Origin: Flavobacteriaceae bacterium | GTDB lineage: Bacteria > Bacteroidota > Bacteroidia > Flavobacteriales > Flavobacteriaceae | Direction: 5' to 3' | Assembly (NCBI GenBank): GCA_947457615.1 | Contig: CANGWK010000005.1 | Span: 42,620 to 106,619, forward strand | Length of the DNA: 64,000 nucleotides | Shown: positions 8,740 to 17,790 of the stretch, piece by piece | Layout: every line of letters begins with the position of its first letter | Position numbering within the stretch: position 1 is the stretch's first letter | Position numbers and translations under genes: made by a program | The notes under the pieces: model-generated | Told to the model about the DNA's origin: nothing | Database searches by the model: none | What the model saw: only the letters and a program-made list of their open reading frames with translations

Positions 8740-10800
8740 ATGTTAGAAAATCCAAAAAGATATACCATTACGGCTGCGTTGCCTTATACCAACGGGCCAA
8801 TTCATATAGGCCATTTGGCGGGCGTTTATGTACCGTCGGATATTTATGCGCGCTATTTGCGATTGCAAGGGAGGGATGTGCTTTTCATTTGCGGAAGCGA
8901 TGAACACGGTGTTGCAATCTCGATGAAAGCCAAAAAAGAGGGTATCACGCCCCAAGAAGTTATTGATAAATACGACGCAATTATTAGAAAGTCGTTTGTC
9001 GATTTTGGAATTTCGTTTGATAATTATTCAAGAACTTCTTCTAAAATTCACCACGATACTGCATCGGAATTTTTCAGAAAATTATACGACAAGGGCGATT
9101 TTATTGAAGAAGTTACCGAACAATTATACGATGCAAAAGCCGATCAGTTTCTTGCCGATCGTTTTGTGGTTGGAACTTGCCCAAAATGTGGTAACGAAGA
9201 AGCATACGGAGACCAATGTGAAAAATGTGGTTCGACGTTGAACGCAACCGATTTAATCAACCCAAAATCTACGATTACGGGAGATACTCCGGTTTTAAAG
9301 TCTACCAAACATTGGTTTTTACCTTTGGATAGATACCAAGATTTCTTGAAAGAATGGATTTTAGTTGGACATGAAAAAGACTGGAAAAACAATGTTTTAG
9401 GTCAGGTGAAATCGTGGTTGGATGATGGTTTAAAACCTCGTGCCGTTACCCGAGATTTAGATTGGGGCATAGATGTTCCTGTGGCTGGAGCCGAAGGGAA
9501 AAAATTATATGTGTGGTTTGATGCGCCAATTGGCTATATTTCGTCTACCAAAGAATGGGCTGCTCGTGAAGGAAAGGATTGGGAGCCGTATTGGAAAGAT
9601 GCGGGAACTAAATTAGTTCACTTTATCGGGAAAGATAATATTGTATTTCATTGTATTATTTTTCCTGCGATGTTGAAAGCCGAAGGAAGTTATATTTTAC
9701 CAGACAATGTGCCTGCGAATGAATTTTTGAATTTGGAGGGAAATAAACTTTCGACTTCTAAAAACTGGGCGGTTTGGTTGCACGAATATTTACTGGATTT
9801 TCCGGATAAGCAAGATTCTTTGCGTTATGCACTAACCTCGAACGCGCCAGAAAATAAAGATAACGACTTTACTTGGAAAGATTTTCAGGCTAGAAACAAT
9901 AATGAATTGGCAGCTATTTTTGGAAATTTCATTAATAGAGTGGTGGTTTTAACCAATAAATACTACAACGGAATTGTTCCTGTACCGAATGAATTTTCTG
10001 AAGTTGACGAACAAACTTTAGCCGAATTAAAAGCCTATCCGGCGGTGATTTCTAGTTCTATTGAACGCTATCGATTTAGAGAGGCGCAAGGCGAATTGAT
10101 GAATGTTGCCCGTTTAGGGAATAAATATCTAGCCGACGAAGAGCCTTGGAAAATGGTGAAAACCAATCCGGAGCGTGTGCAAACGCAAATGTATGTGGCT
10201 TTGCAAATTGCTGCAGCTTTACGTGTTTTGTGTGAGCCTTTCTTGCCTTTTACAGCTTGTAAATTGTCGGGGATTTTAAAAACCAATTTAAACATAAGTT
10301 GGAAAGATATCGCCCAAACATCTGATTTAATTCCGGCAGGACACCAAATAGAGGAAGGTGAAATATTATTTGCTCAAATAGAAGACACAGAAATTCAGAA
10401 TCAAATAGACAAACTAGAGGCTACTAAAAAAGCAAATGTTATGGAAAATAAAGTAGTAGAATCTCAAAAAGAAACCACAACTTTTGAAGATTTTTCAAAA
10501 TTAGATTTGCGTGTGGGAACTATTTTGGAAGCTGAAAAAATGCCCAAAGCCAACAAACTTTTAGTTTTAAAAGTAGATACTGGAATGGATGTAAGAACCA
10601 TTGTTTCTGGAATAGCCGAACATTTTTCACCCGAAGAAGTGATTGGAAAACGAGTTACGATTTTGGTAAATTTAGCACCAAGAGCCTTACGCGGAGTAGA
10701 AAGTCAAGGGATGATTTTGATGAGTAACAACGCCGAAGGAAAACTGGTTTTTGTAAACCCAGATGCAGATGGCGTGGAGAATGGCGCGTTGATTAGTTAA
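8740..10800 (+). CDS. metG: Methionine--tRNA ligase
   Basis: This class I aminoacyl-tRNA synthetase charges tRNA-Met. The start is the ATG at 8740 (686 residues, [16 protein letters not shown]). Visible features are the HIGH motif at residues 22-25 ([11 protein letters not shown]) and a zinc knuckle with two CxxC pairs (CPKCG, CEKCG, roughly residues 145-165). The KMSKS-like loop reads [10 protein letters not shown]-terminal EMAP/Arc1p-like tRNA-binding domain ([16 protein letters not shown] to the end) is present, as in long bacterial MetRS dimers. The ORF is intact and monocistronic. Confidence 0.97.
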   Translation: MLENPKRYTITAALPYTNGPIHIGHLAGVYVPSDIYARYLRLQGRDVLFICGSDEHGVAISMKAKKEGITPQEVIDKYDAIIRKSFVDFGISFDNYSRTSSKIHHDTASEFFRKLYDKGDFIEEVTEQLYDAKADQFLADRFVVGTCPKCGNEEAYGDQCEKCGSTLNATDLINPKSTITGDTPVLKSTKHWFLPLDRYQDFLKEWILVGHEKDWKNNVLGQVKSWLDDGLKPRAVTRDLDWGIDVPVAGAEGKKLYVWFDAPIGYISSTKEWAAREGKDWEPYWKDAGTKLVHFIGKDNIVFHCIIFPAMLKAEGSYILPDNVPANEFLNLEGNKLSTSKNWAVWLHEYLLDFPDKQDSLRYALTSNAPENKDNDFTWKDFQARNNNELAAIFGNFINRVVVLTNKYYNGIVPVPNEFSEVDEQTLAELKAYPAVISSSIERYRFREAQGELMNVARLGNKYLADEEPWKMVKTNPERVQTQMYVALQIAAALRVLCEPFLPFTACKLSGILKTNLNISWKDIAQTSDLIPAGHQIEEGEILFAQIEDTEIQNQIDKLEATKKANVMENKVVESQKETTTFEDFSKLDLRVGTILEAEKMPKANKLLVLKVDTGMDVRTIVSGIAEHFSPEEVIGKRVTILVNLAPRALRGVESQGMILMSNNAEGKLVFVNPDADGVENGALIS

Positions 10801-10886
10801 TCTAAAAACAACAAAAGTTTTATAAACCATTGAAAATTTGTAACTTGCACTAAATTAACGTTCACAATAACTAAATCTATACAAAC

Positions 10887-13800
10887 ATGAAGAAAATTTT
10901 ACTTTTTATATTTTTTATTAGTTTGCAAATTTCTTTTGGACAGGTGCAAATTAATACGCCTTCGGACTATACCGTTTGTGATGCAAACAATGATGGGCTA
11001 GAAGTTTTTAATTTGACTACCAAAAATTCTGAAATTTTAGGCAACCTATCACCAAATGTTTATTCGGTATCTTACTATATTAGTCAAGCCGATGCAGCGT
11101 TAAATACAAATTCTTTAGGAGGGCAATATTATTGCTGGAACTCCATGCAAGTTATTTATGCTAGAGTTACCGAAATAAATAATCCAAGTAATTATTCTAT
11201 TACTTCATTTTGGCTTCATATTTATCCGACACCAATTGCCAACACCATAACAGGGACTTTTTGCTACAACCAACAATGCTGGGATTTGACACAATTTATT
11301 CCTGTCATTAACAATGCCAACGCAGATCCTAATATATATATATCATTTTATTACACTACAGCAGATGCTCAATCTTCTACCAACTCAATACTGAATCCGA
11401 GTTGTGTTTTTAGCCCTGTAACTACACCAAATATAAATTTCTATTATACCGTGACCAATGTAGTTTCTGGCTGTATCGCTGTTGGAATAATTAACGCACA
11501 AATAATAACTAATTGTCCCGCTGTTGATTGTTTACCTCCAACTGTTTCAGTTGGAAATACAACTCAAAATAGTGTTACTTTAACTTGCACCGATGCGGTA
11601 CCAGGGACATCATTCACAACTGAAGTTGCTATAGTTCCCTATGGAGTACCAATGCCAAATCAAGGAGTTATATCTTCAAGTAATCCATATACTATTACAG
11701 GATTAAATTGCTCTACAGAATATCAAGTATACGTTAGAAGAATTTGTTCTAATAGTAACATTTACCAGACCAGTGCTTGGTCTACAATTAGTTTCGGAAC
11801 CTTAATTTGTGAATCACAATTTGGGCAACCACAATCCTTTTCAACTTGTACCGATACCAATCAAGCTTGTTTTAATTTAACAGATAATGATGACGATATT
11901 ATCGGAACAATGAATCCTACCGATTATACCATAACGTATCATTTGTCTCCAAATGAAGCCGAAGCTAATGTAAATCCTTTGCCTTCACCTTATTGTGCAG
12001 GCATTGGAAACACACCTATTTATGCGAGAATTTCTTATAATAATGTGCCAGGACAGTATTTTACAACATTATTTTATTTAAACATATATGGTTTTCATAA
12101 TAGCCCAGCACCATTACAACAAATAGAGCAATGCGATGACGATAGCAATGGATCAATTATTTTTAATTTAACTTCGGTGCAATCGCAAATAAACTCTACC
12201 AATACTTTGCAGTATTTTACAACCTTGCAAAATGCAGAGACATTAACAAGTCCTATTGCCAATCCAAGCGCATTTTCTTTAAACGTTCAATCAACAACAA
12301 TAACGATTTACATAAGAGAAATTATTGCAAACTCTTGTGATTTGATTTATTCTGTCAACTTAAGAACTTTTCCAAATTGTAATAACGCATCCGTTTGTAG
12401 TCAAGCGAATTCTTTATGTTCTTCATTAGGAATTCCATTCCCAAATACAACTAATTTACCTTCAACTGGTGCTTTAGGTTGTTTAAACACAACTCCAAAT
12501 CCAACTTGGTTTGTTATGCCTATTAGCCAAGCAGGCAACATCAGTTTGATGATTCAACAAAGCACCGATATTAATTTTAGTACTAACAATTTAGATGTAG
12601 ATTATGTGGTATTAGGGCCTTACACAAATCCAACCACGCCATGTAACGGACAAATTACCCCTAACTATGTAGTAAGTTGTAGTTATTCGCCAAATAATTT
12701 AGAATATCCAGTAATAACTAATGCGCAGCCTGGACAATATTATCTAATTATGGTTACTAATTTTAGTAATTCTCCTGGATATATTCGTATTACAGATATT
12801 GGAAGTACTTCAACAGGGGCAATTAATTGTAGTGGAATCCGCCTAAATGCATTTTTAGACACCAATAATAATGGTACAAAAGAGGTTGGGGAACAAAACT
12901 TTCCATTAGGACAATTTCATTATGAAATAAATACAAACGGAATCACGCATCATATTACAAGTCCTACAGGAGTTTATAATATTTATGATACAAATACTAC
13001 AAACTCTTATAGCCTAAATTACACTATAGACCCTTCTTATACAAGTCTTTATACTCTTTCTACATCATCTTATAATAATGTAAGTGTTATTAATGGAGGC
13101 GGAATGGTATCTTACAACTTCCCAATTACTGTTGTTCAAAGTTATTCGGATTTGGTTACTACTCTAGTTCCAGTTGTGGGACCACGACCTGGATTTGTTT
13201 ATGAAAATAAAATAATCTATACAAATCAAGGAAATCAAAATATTGCTTCGGGAAGCGTTAACTTTGTTAATGATTCAAACGTAACTATAACCTCAGTATC
13301 ACAAGCTGGAGTTACTATGTTGGCCAACGGATTCAGCTACAATTTTACCAACTTAGCTCCATTTGAAGTTCGTGTAATTTCTGTGTTTATGCAAGTTCCA
13401 ACCATTCCAATAGTGACAATGGGACAGTTGCTTACTAACTCTGTTACCATAAATCCTATTGCTGGAGATGAAGTACCAGCAAATAACACAAGTAACCTAG
13501 CACAAATAATTATTAACGCCTACGACCCTAATGACAAAATGGAATCCCATGGTGGAAAAATTCTATATAGCTCCTTCAATTCAAGTGATTATCTAACCTA
13601 TACTATCCGTTTTGAAAATACTGGAACAGCTAGTGCTATTAATGTTAGAATTAATGATGTATTAGATTCTAAATTGGATGAAACAACTATAAGAACACTT
13701 AGTTCAAGTGATTCCTATATTCTTGATCGAGTAGGAAATAATCTAAATTGGAAATTTGATAATATTATGCTTCCAGTTTCTATAGCAAATACAACAATTG

Positions 13801-14207
13801 GAAAAGGATATGTAACATTTCAAGTTAAACCAAAACCTGGCTATGCTTTAGGTGATATTATTCCAAATACAGGATCTATTTACTTTGATTATAATCCAGC
13901 AATTATTACAAATACTTTCAATACCGAATTTGTAGCTCCACTTGCAAATGATGAATTTTCTAGTGCCAATCTAGCTGTTTATCCAAATCCAGCAAATGAA
14001 ATAATTACAATTCAATTGAATTCTAATAGCTTTATAAAACAAATTCAGGTAGTAGATATGTTAGGACGTGTAATCAAAAAAGAAAGCTATTCTTCTAGCA
14101 ATTATGCGGAAGTAATGAATTTAAAAGAAGTTGGAAGTGGCACTTATTTTGTTGAAGTGACTTCTGATTCTAATAAAAAAGAAATTAAGAAAATAATAAT
14201 TAATTAA
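10887..14207 (+). CDS. Large T9SS-exported surface protein with FN3-like and repeated modules
   Basis: The 1106-residue product has a signal peptide (about residues 1-18, ending SFGQ) and a T9SS type A sorting domain in its last ~75 residues (LAVYPNPANEIITIQL to KKIIIN). Internally a module starting with Cys-Asp-x-(N/D)-x-(D/N)-G and FNLT recurs about three times (near residues 27, 320 and 415), with an FN3-like domain near 215-305. A DUF11/DUF7619-like segment (AYDPNDKMESHGG to IYFDYNPAI) precedes the sorting tail. It is probably exported through the T9SS and anchored or released at the cell surface; adhesion is a guess. Expression appears monocistronic. Confidence 0.85.
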   Translation: MKKILLFIFFISLQISFGQVQINTPSDYTVCDANNDGLEVFNLTTKNSEILGNLSPNVYSVSYYISQADAALNTNSLGGQYYCWNSMQVIYARVTEINNPSNYSITSFWLHIYPTPIANTITGTFCYNQQCWDLTQFIPVINNANADPNIYISFYYTTADAQSSTNSILNPSCVFSPVTTPNINFYYTVTNVVSGCIAVGIINAQIITNCPAVDCLPPTVSVGNTTQNSVTLTCTDAVPGTSFTTEVAIVPYGVPMPNQGVISSSNPYTITGLNCSTEYQVYVRRICSNSNIYQTSAWSTISFGTLICESQFGQPQSFSTCTDTNQACFNLTDNDDDIIGTMNPTDYTITYHLSPNEAEANVNPLPSPYCAGIGNTPIYARISYNNVPGQYFTTLFYLNIYGFHNSPAPLQQIEQCDDDSNGSIIFNLTSVQSQINSTNTLQYFTTLQNAETLTSPIANPSAFSLNVQSTTITIYIREIIANSCDLIYSVNLRTFPNCNNASVCSQANSLCSSLGIPFPNTTNLPSTGALGCLNTTPNPTWFVMPISQAGNISLMIQQSTDINFSTNNLDVDYVVLGPYTNPTTPCNGQITPNYVVSCSYSPNNLEYPVITNAQPGQYYLIMVTNFSNSPGYIRITDIGSTSTGAINCSGIRLNAFLDTNNNGTKEVGEQNFPLGQFHYEINTNGITHHITSPTGVYNIYDTNTTNSYSLNYTIDPSYTSLYTLSTSSYNNVSVINGGGMVSYNFPITVVQSYSDLVTTLVPVVGPRPGFVYENKIIYTNQGNQNIASGSVNFVNDSNVTITSVSQAGVTMLANGFSYNFTNLAPFEVRVISVFMQVPTIPIVTMGQLLTNSVTINPIAGDEVPANNTSNLAQIIINAYDPNDKMESHGGKILYSSFNSSDYLTYTIRFENTGTASAINVRINDVLDSKLDETTIRTLSSSDSYILDRVGNNLNWKFDNIMLPVSIANTTIGKGYVTFQVKPKPGYALGDIIPNTGSIYFDYNPAIITNTFNTEFVAPLANDEFSSANLAVYPNPANEIITIQLNSNSFIKQIQVVDMLGRVIKKESYSSSNYAEVMNLKEVGSGTYFVEVTSDSNKKEIKKIIIN

Positions 14208-14301
14208 AACTTTAAGAGAAAATTAGAATTCTTATACTTTAATTTGTAAAAATTAGTAATTAATTTTTAATTTTCCCTTTCAAGAATTCTTAAAGTAGGA
14301 T

Positions 14302-14330
14302 AGCCTTTACAGAGATGTAAAGGCTTCTTA
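14302..14330 (+). terminator. Terminator after the surface-protein gene
   Basis: Arms AGCCTTTAC (14302-14310) and GTAAAGGCT (14317-14325) form a 9-bp stem followed by a T-rich stretch, between the large surface-protein gene and the deaminase gene. Confidence 0.65.
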
Positions 14331-14334
14331 TTTA

Positions 14335-14342
14335 TAAATTTG
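14335..14342 (+). promoter_or_regulatory. -7 element of the deaminase-acyltransferase operon
   Basis: TAAATTTG matches TAnnTTTG and lies 18 nt before the ATG at 14361, directly after the terminator of the previous gene. No matching TTG is seen 17-23 nt upstream, so support comes from the -7 box and its position only. Confidence 0.4.
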
Positions 14343-14360
14343 CAGTAAAAACAGACACCT

Positions 14361-15365
14361 ATGAAAAACTTTATTTCAAAACTTCCAAAAGCCGAATTGC
14401 ATTTACATATTGAAGGATCATTGGAACCCGAATTAATGTTTGCTTTGGCGCAACGCAATCGAATTGAAATTCCTTATAACAGTATTGAAGAAGTTAAAGA
14501 GGCTTATAAATTTTCCTGTCTACAAGATTTCTTAAACATTTATTATTCTGGTGCAAGTGTACTAATTCAGGAGGAAGATTTTTACGATCTTACGATGGCC
14601 TATTTAACCAAATGCAATGAAGAAAATATTCTACATGCCGAAATTATGTTTGACCCACAAACACATACCCAACGGGGAATTGCCTTTGAAACGGTAATTA
14701 ACGGAATACAAAAAGCACGAAACGAAGCTCAAGAAAAATGGGGTATTTCTTCTTTTTTAATTATGAGTTTTTTGCGTCATTTATCTGAAGACGATGCATT
14801 TGTTACCTTGGAGCAATCGCTGCCATTTAAACATTTAATAAAAGCCGTTGGTTTGGATTCTTCCGAAAAAGGAAATCCACCTTCTAAATTTTATAAAGTT
14901 TTTGAAGCATCTGCTAAATTAGGTTATGTTTTGTTAGCGCATGCCGGCGAAGAAGGTCCTGCCGAATATGTATGGGAAGCCATTGACGGTTTAAAAATTG
15001 TACGCATCGACCACGGAAATAATTGTTTGACTGATGAAAAATTAGTAAACCAAATCATCCAACGAGATATTGCTTTAACAGTTTGCCCGCTTTCAAATTT
15101 AGAGTTAAAAGTAGTAACCGATTTAAAACTCCATCCTTTAAAAACTATGTTAGATAAAGGAATTAAAGCAACAATAAATTCAGATGATCCTGCTTATTTT
15201 GGAGGGTATTTGAATCAGAATTTTATTGCCAGTCAAGAAGCATTAAATTTATCGGAAGCAGATGTAGTTCTTTTGGCTAAAAATTCGTTTGAATATTCTT
15301 TATTAGAGGAAAATCGCAAACAAGAATTGATGCGTTTAGTAGAGGATTATGCTTTGAAGAATTAA
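14361..15365 (+). CDS. Adenosine/adenine deaminase family protein (probably adenine deaminase type 2)
   Basis: This 334-residue metal-dependent hydrolase has the family's zinc ligands and catalytic residues: HLHIEG near the N-terminus, HAGEEGP (His and Glu), RIDHGNN and NSDDPAYFGG (Asp). Automatic labels usually say adenosine deaminase. However, FDPQTHTQRG, GLDSSEKGNPPSKF and TVCPLSNLELKV are the pattern I associate with bacterial/fungal adenine deaminases (AAH1-like), so adenine to hypoxanthine in purine salvage is the more likely reaction. It is followed after 3 nt by the CAT-like gene, implying one transcript. Family is certain; the substrate is inferred. Confidence 0.9.
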   Translation: MKNFISKLPKAELHLHIEGSLEPELMFALAQRNRIEIPYNSIEEVKEAYKFSCLQDFLNIYYSGASVLIQEEDFYDLTMAYLTKCNEENILHAEIMFDPQTHTQRGIAFETVINGIQKARNEAQEKWGISSFLIMSFLRHLSEDDAFVTLEQSLPFKHLIKAVGLDSSEKGNPPSKFYKVFEASAKLGYVLLAHAGEEGPAEYVWEAIDGLKIVRIDHGNNCLTDEKLVNQIIQRDIALTVCPLSNLELKVVTDLKLHPLKTMLDKGIKATINSDDPAYFGGYLNQNFIASQEALNLSEADVVLLAKNSFEYSLLEENRKQELMRLVEDYALKN

Positions 15366-15368
15366 AGA

Positions 15369-15995
15369 ATGAAACAAAGACTAAACCTCGACACTTGGAA
15401 TCGAAAAGAGCATTTCTTGTTTTTTAAACAAATGGAAGAGCCCTTTTTTGGAATTACAACCGTTATAGATTGTACTAAAGCTTATGAAAAAGCTAAAGAA
15501 TTAAGAGTTTCTTTTTTTACCTACTATTTGCACAAAACCCTAGCTTCAGTAAATGCTATTGAACCTTTTCGCTACCGAATTATTGACAACGAAGTTTATA
15601 TTTTTGATTCTATTAATGCTTCTGCTACGATATTAAGAGAAGATAAAACTTTTGGGTTTTCGTTGATGGATTATAATGAAGATTGTATAGTTTTTTCACA
15701 AATCGTAAAAAAAGAAATCGAAAGAATTCAATTAACCACCGGCTTATTTACTCGAGTGGAGTATGGAGAGAATCTAATTCACTTTTCGGCTTTACCTTGG
15801 ATTAATTTCACCTCGTTTTCACATGCTCGAAGTTTCACTTGGGCAGACAGTTGTCCTAAAATATCTTTTGGTAAAATGACGGAAGAAAACGGTAAAAAAA
15901 CAATGCCAATATCAATTCATGTGCACCACGGATTAATGGACGGCTACCATATTGGGTTATTTATTAGTCATCTGCAAGATTTGATGAATAGTTAA
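15369..15995 (+). CDS. Chloramphenicol acetyltransferase-like acyltransferase
   Basis: The 208-residue protein belongs to the CAT family: N-terminal NLDTWNRKEHFLFF, central FTSFSHAR, and the catalytic HVHHGLMDGYHIGLF with the HHxxxDG signature. Length is close to the usual 210-220 for type A CAT trimers. Chromosomal homologues are widespread in Flavobacteriaceae. Being the second gene of a purine-deaminase operon argues for a housekeeping acyl transfer rather than an acquired resistance gene, but the substrate cannot be read from the sequence. No mobile element flanks it. Confidence 0.85.
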   Translation: MKQRLNLDTWNRKEHFLFFKQMEEPFFGITTVIDCTKAYEKAKELRVSFFTYYLHKTLASVNAIEPFRYRIIDNEVYIFDSINASATILREDKTFGFSLMDYNEDCIVFSQIVKKEIERIQLTTGLFTRVEYGENLIHFSALPWINFTSFSHARSFTWADSCPKISFGKMTEENGKKTMPISIHVHHGLMDGYHIGLFISHLQDLMNS

Positions 15996-16238
15996 ATAAA
16001 TAAAATTACTTTGACTGATTAATAATCAATTTGTCCAATAAACTTAAAAAAAGTTGAAAAATTCCTTTTAAAATTTATGCCAAAACGACGTTTGTTTTTG
16101 TTAAAAAATAAAAATATAGATATATTTTAATTTATAATCGTTAATATGTAATTTACTTGCGATTAAAAGCAATATAAATAATTTGTGGATATTTTATTTA
16201 TAATTAATTTTGTATTAACAATTTTAATTATAAAAAGG

Positions 16239-16583
16239 ATGGAAAACACTACTAGTATTAGATCAAATCCAGTTTTTGAGTTATACCACGAAAACAATTT
16301 TTTGATAATAAAAAATCCTAATTATTTTAAAAGAAATTATATTATATCATTTCAAGAAATTGAAAGTATTGAACTGATTCGTTGTTTTTCTTTTTGGAAT
16401 AAAATCCTTAAAGTGTATTTTAAATTTTGGAAACCATCAAAATCTATGTACGTAATTTTAAATTTGAAAAATGGGTTAAAAAACATTTTGCTAAACGATT
16501 GTGATATAAAAAAAACTAAAAAAGCACTTAACAAAATTAATGAAATACTAAGTATAGAACCTTTGGAATTAGTTATTAATTAA
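16239..16583 (+). CDS. Hypothetical protein, small beta-rich (possible PH-like domain)
   Basis: The ATG at 16239, preceded by AAAAAGG, gives 114 residues; a GTG at 16185 would add a hydrophobic stretch of 18 residues and cannot be excluded. I do not recognise a named family. The pattern (ELYHENNFLIIKNPNYFKRNYIISFQEIESIEL, split by a basic aromatic segment, then a helix with KKTKKALNKINEIL) resembles small bacterial PH-like proteins that sense or bind membrane. It sits alone between the CAT-like gene and ssb (convergent), and shares a bidirectional terminator with ssb. Base composition is more AT-rich than its neighbours. Confidence 0.55.
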   Translation: MENTTSIRSNPVFELYHENNFLIIKNPNYFKRNYIISFQEIESIELIRCFSFWNKILKVYFKFWKPSKSMYVILNLKNGLKNILLNDCDIKKTKKALNKINEILSIEPLELVIN

Positions 16584-16609
16584 TTCAAGTTTTGAAAGTA
16601 TCGGAGGTA

Positions 16610-16637
16610 AAAAAGGCTGCTTATTAGCAGCCTTTTT
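16610..16637. terminator. Bidirectional terminator between hypothetical gene and ssb
   Basis: Perfect arms AAAAAGGCTGC (16610-16620) and GCAGCCTTTTT (16627-16637) with a 6-nt loop have U-tracts on both strands, serving two convergent genes. Confidence 0.88.
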
Positions 16638-16654
16638 AAATTTTATTTTTCCAT

Positions 16655-16987
16655 TTATTTACCCAAAAGTAAAATTTCATTGGCTATTACTTCGGTGATG
16701 TAACGTTTTTCTCCATTTTTATCATCATAAGTGCGGTGAGATAGTTTTCCTTCAATTGCAATTTCTTTGCCCTTAGTTACATATTTTTCAATAATGTCAG
16801 CGGTTTTCCCCCAAGCAGTTACACGGTGCCATTCGGTTTGTTCTACTTTATCTCCGTTTTCTTTATAATAAACCTCGTTGGTAGCTATTGTAATGTTTGC
16901 TACTTTCTTTCCTCCTTCTAAGGATTTAATTTCAGGATCTTGTCCTACATGTCCAATTAATTGTACTTTGTTTCTTAATGCATTCAT
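16655..16987 (-). CDS. ssb: Short single-stranded DNA-binding protein
   Basis: This 110-residue OB-fold protein reads MNALRNKVQLIGHVGQDPEI, ATNEVYYKENGDKVEQTEWH and EGKLSHRTYDDKNGEKRYIT, a full SSB core. It stops at ANEILLLGK, so it has no Gly/Pro-rich linker and no acidic DDxxF tail of the kind that recruits repair partners in replicative SSBs. It is probably an accessory SSB, the main one being elsewhere in the genome. It is transcribed towards the hypothetical gene at 16239 and away from the zinc-ribbon gene. Confidence 0.92.
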   Translation of the reverse strand: MNALRNKVQLIGHVGQDPEIKSLEGGKKVANITIATNEVYYKENGDKVEQTEWHRVTAWGKTADIIEKYVTKGKEIAIEGKLSHRTYDDKNGEKRYITEVIANEILLLGK

Positions 16988-17143
16988 GGCGTTTAAATTT
17001 AAATTGTTACTAATTTGTTATTTATTGTTATTATTGAAAGTTGTAGTTACTTTACTTCCTTTCAACGGTACAAAATTGAGGCGGTACCTTAATTGTATTC
17101 GGTAAGTAACCATTTACTTTCGGTTGTAACTATTTGTAAGCGT

Positions 17144-17172
17144 TTGTAAATGGAATTAATTTGTTATATTTG
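17144..17172 (+). promoter_or_regulatory. Promoter of the zinc-ribbon gene, now separated from it by an insertion
   Basis: TTG at 17144-17146 and a perfect -7 element TATATTTG at 17165-17172 have an 18-nt spacer. If the element plus one target duplication is removed, the ATG would lie about 20 nt after this box. At present it is 238 nt away. Confidence 0.65.
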
Positions 17173-17393
17173 ATAACCCGTTGGGTGTAATTAAATTTAT
17201 TTTGCTTTTTACCAGATAGATTCATAGTTTTAAAAAATAACAAAAGGCGTTTCACTTATTAAAAGATAATCATAGCTATGTGAACCTATAAATTGGGCTT
17301 TTTAATACTTTTCCCTATGATTCTATGTGGTTCATTATTTTAATTTATTCCTATTTGAACTCTTTATTAATTTCACCCAACGGGTATTTGATA
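17168..17393. mobile_element. MITE-like non-autonomous transposable element with target-site duplication
   Basis: The 210-bp element spans 17176-17385. Its ends are perfect 12-bp inverted repeats, ACCCGTTGGGTG (17176-17187) and CACCCAACGGGT (17374-17385), extending to 18 of 19 matches. It is flanked by a perfect 8-bp direct repeat, ATTTGATA, at 17168-17175 and 17386-17393, the expected target-site duplication. The interior encodes no protein and holds a further inverted pair, AATCATAG (17268-17275) and CTATGATT (17315-17322). An 8-bp duplication is compatible with several IS families (for example IS1595, ISL3, IS66 or IS256); the transposase that moved it is not identified. Confidence 0.8.
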
Positions 17394-17410
17394 GATATTA
17401 CTTAATAAAA

Positions 17411-17764
17411 ATGCATAAAACCTGTTTAGAATGTAACGAGAAAATTGTAGGTCGAGAGGACAAAAAGTTCTGTAGCGATGGTTGCCGCAATGCCTACAAT
17501 AACAAAATAAACAAAGACAGCACTAATTTCATGCGTAATATCAATAATAAATTGCGTAAAAATTATAGAATACTATCCGAATTAAATGAAGACGGAAAAT
17601 CCAAAACCACCCGATCTAAATTATTAAATAACGGATTTGATTTTGAATATTTCACAAATATTTTAAATACAAAATCTGGGAACACCTACCATTTTGTTTA
17701 CGATCAAGGTTATATGGCCTTGGATTCTGATTTTTTTATTTTAGTTAGAAAAGATGTTAAATAG
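17411..17764 (+). CDS. Small zinc-ribbon protein (DUF2116-like)
   Basis: The ATG at 17411 gives 117 residues starting MHKTCLECNEKIVG; the in-frame extension to 17327 lies inside the transposable element and is rejected. Cysteines in CLECNEKI and KFCSDGCRNAY form a C2C2 zinc ribbon of the treble-clef type. The remainder is charged and helical (NFMRNINNKLRKNYRIL) with a C-terminal GNTYHFVYDQGYMALDSDFF segment conserved among Flavobacteriaceae as far as I recall. Function is unknown; nucleic-acid binding is plausible. Transcription now has to pass through the inserted element. Confidence 0.7.
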   Translation: MHKTCLECNEKIVGREDKKFCSDGCRNAYNNKINKDSTNFMRNINNKLRKNYRILSELNEDGKSKTTRSKLLNNGFDFEYFTNILNTKSGNTYHFVYDQGYMALDSDFFILVRKDVK

Positions 17765-17790
17765 CTATATTTAAGCATAAGAATAAATCT

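Larger units (their letters stand above)
16988..17410. other. 423-nt intergenic region: divergent promoters plus MITE-like insertion
   Basis: The part next to ssb (16988-17110) is its leader, with CAATTTTG on the minus strand as a one-mismatch -7 candidate. A plus-strand promoter TTG (17144-17146)-N18-TATATTTG (17165-17172) follows. The rest is the transposable element described at 17168-17393. I see no open reading frame of substance. Confidence 0.6.

Noticed and set aside
15369..15995. CAT-like gene as an acquired chloramphenicol resistance determinant
   Set aside because: It is in a chromosomal operon with a purine deaminase, without flanking mobile elements, and homologues are common in the family; a resistance claim is not justified.
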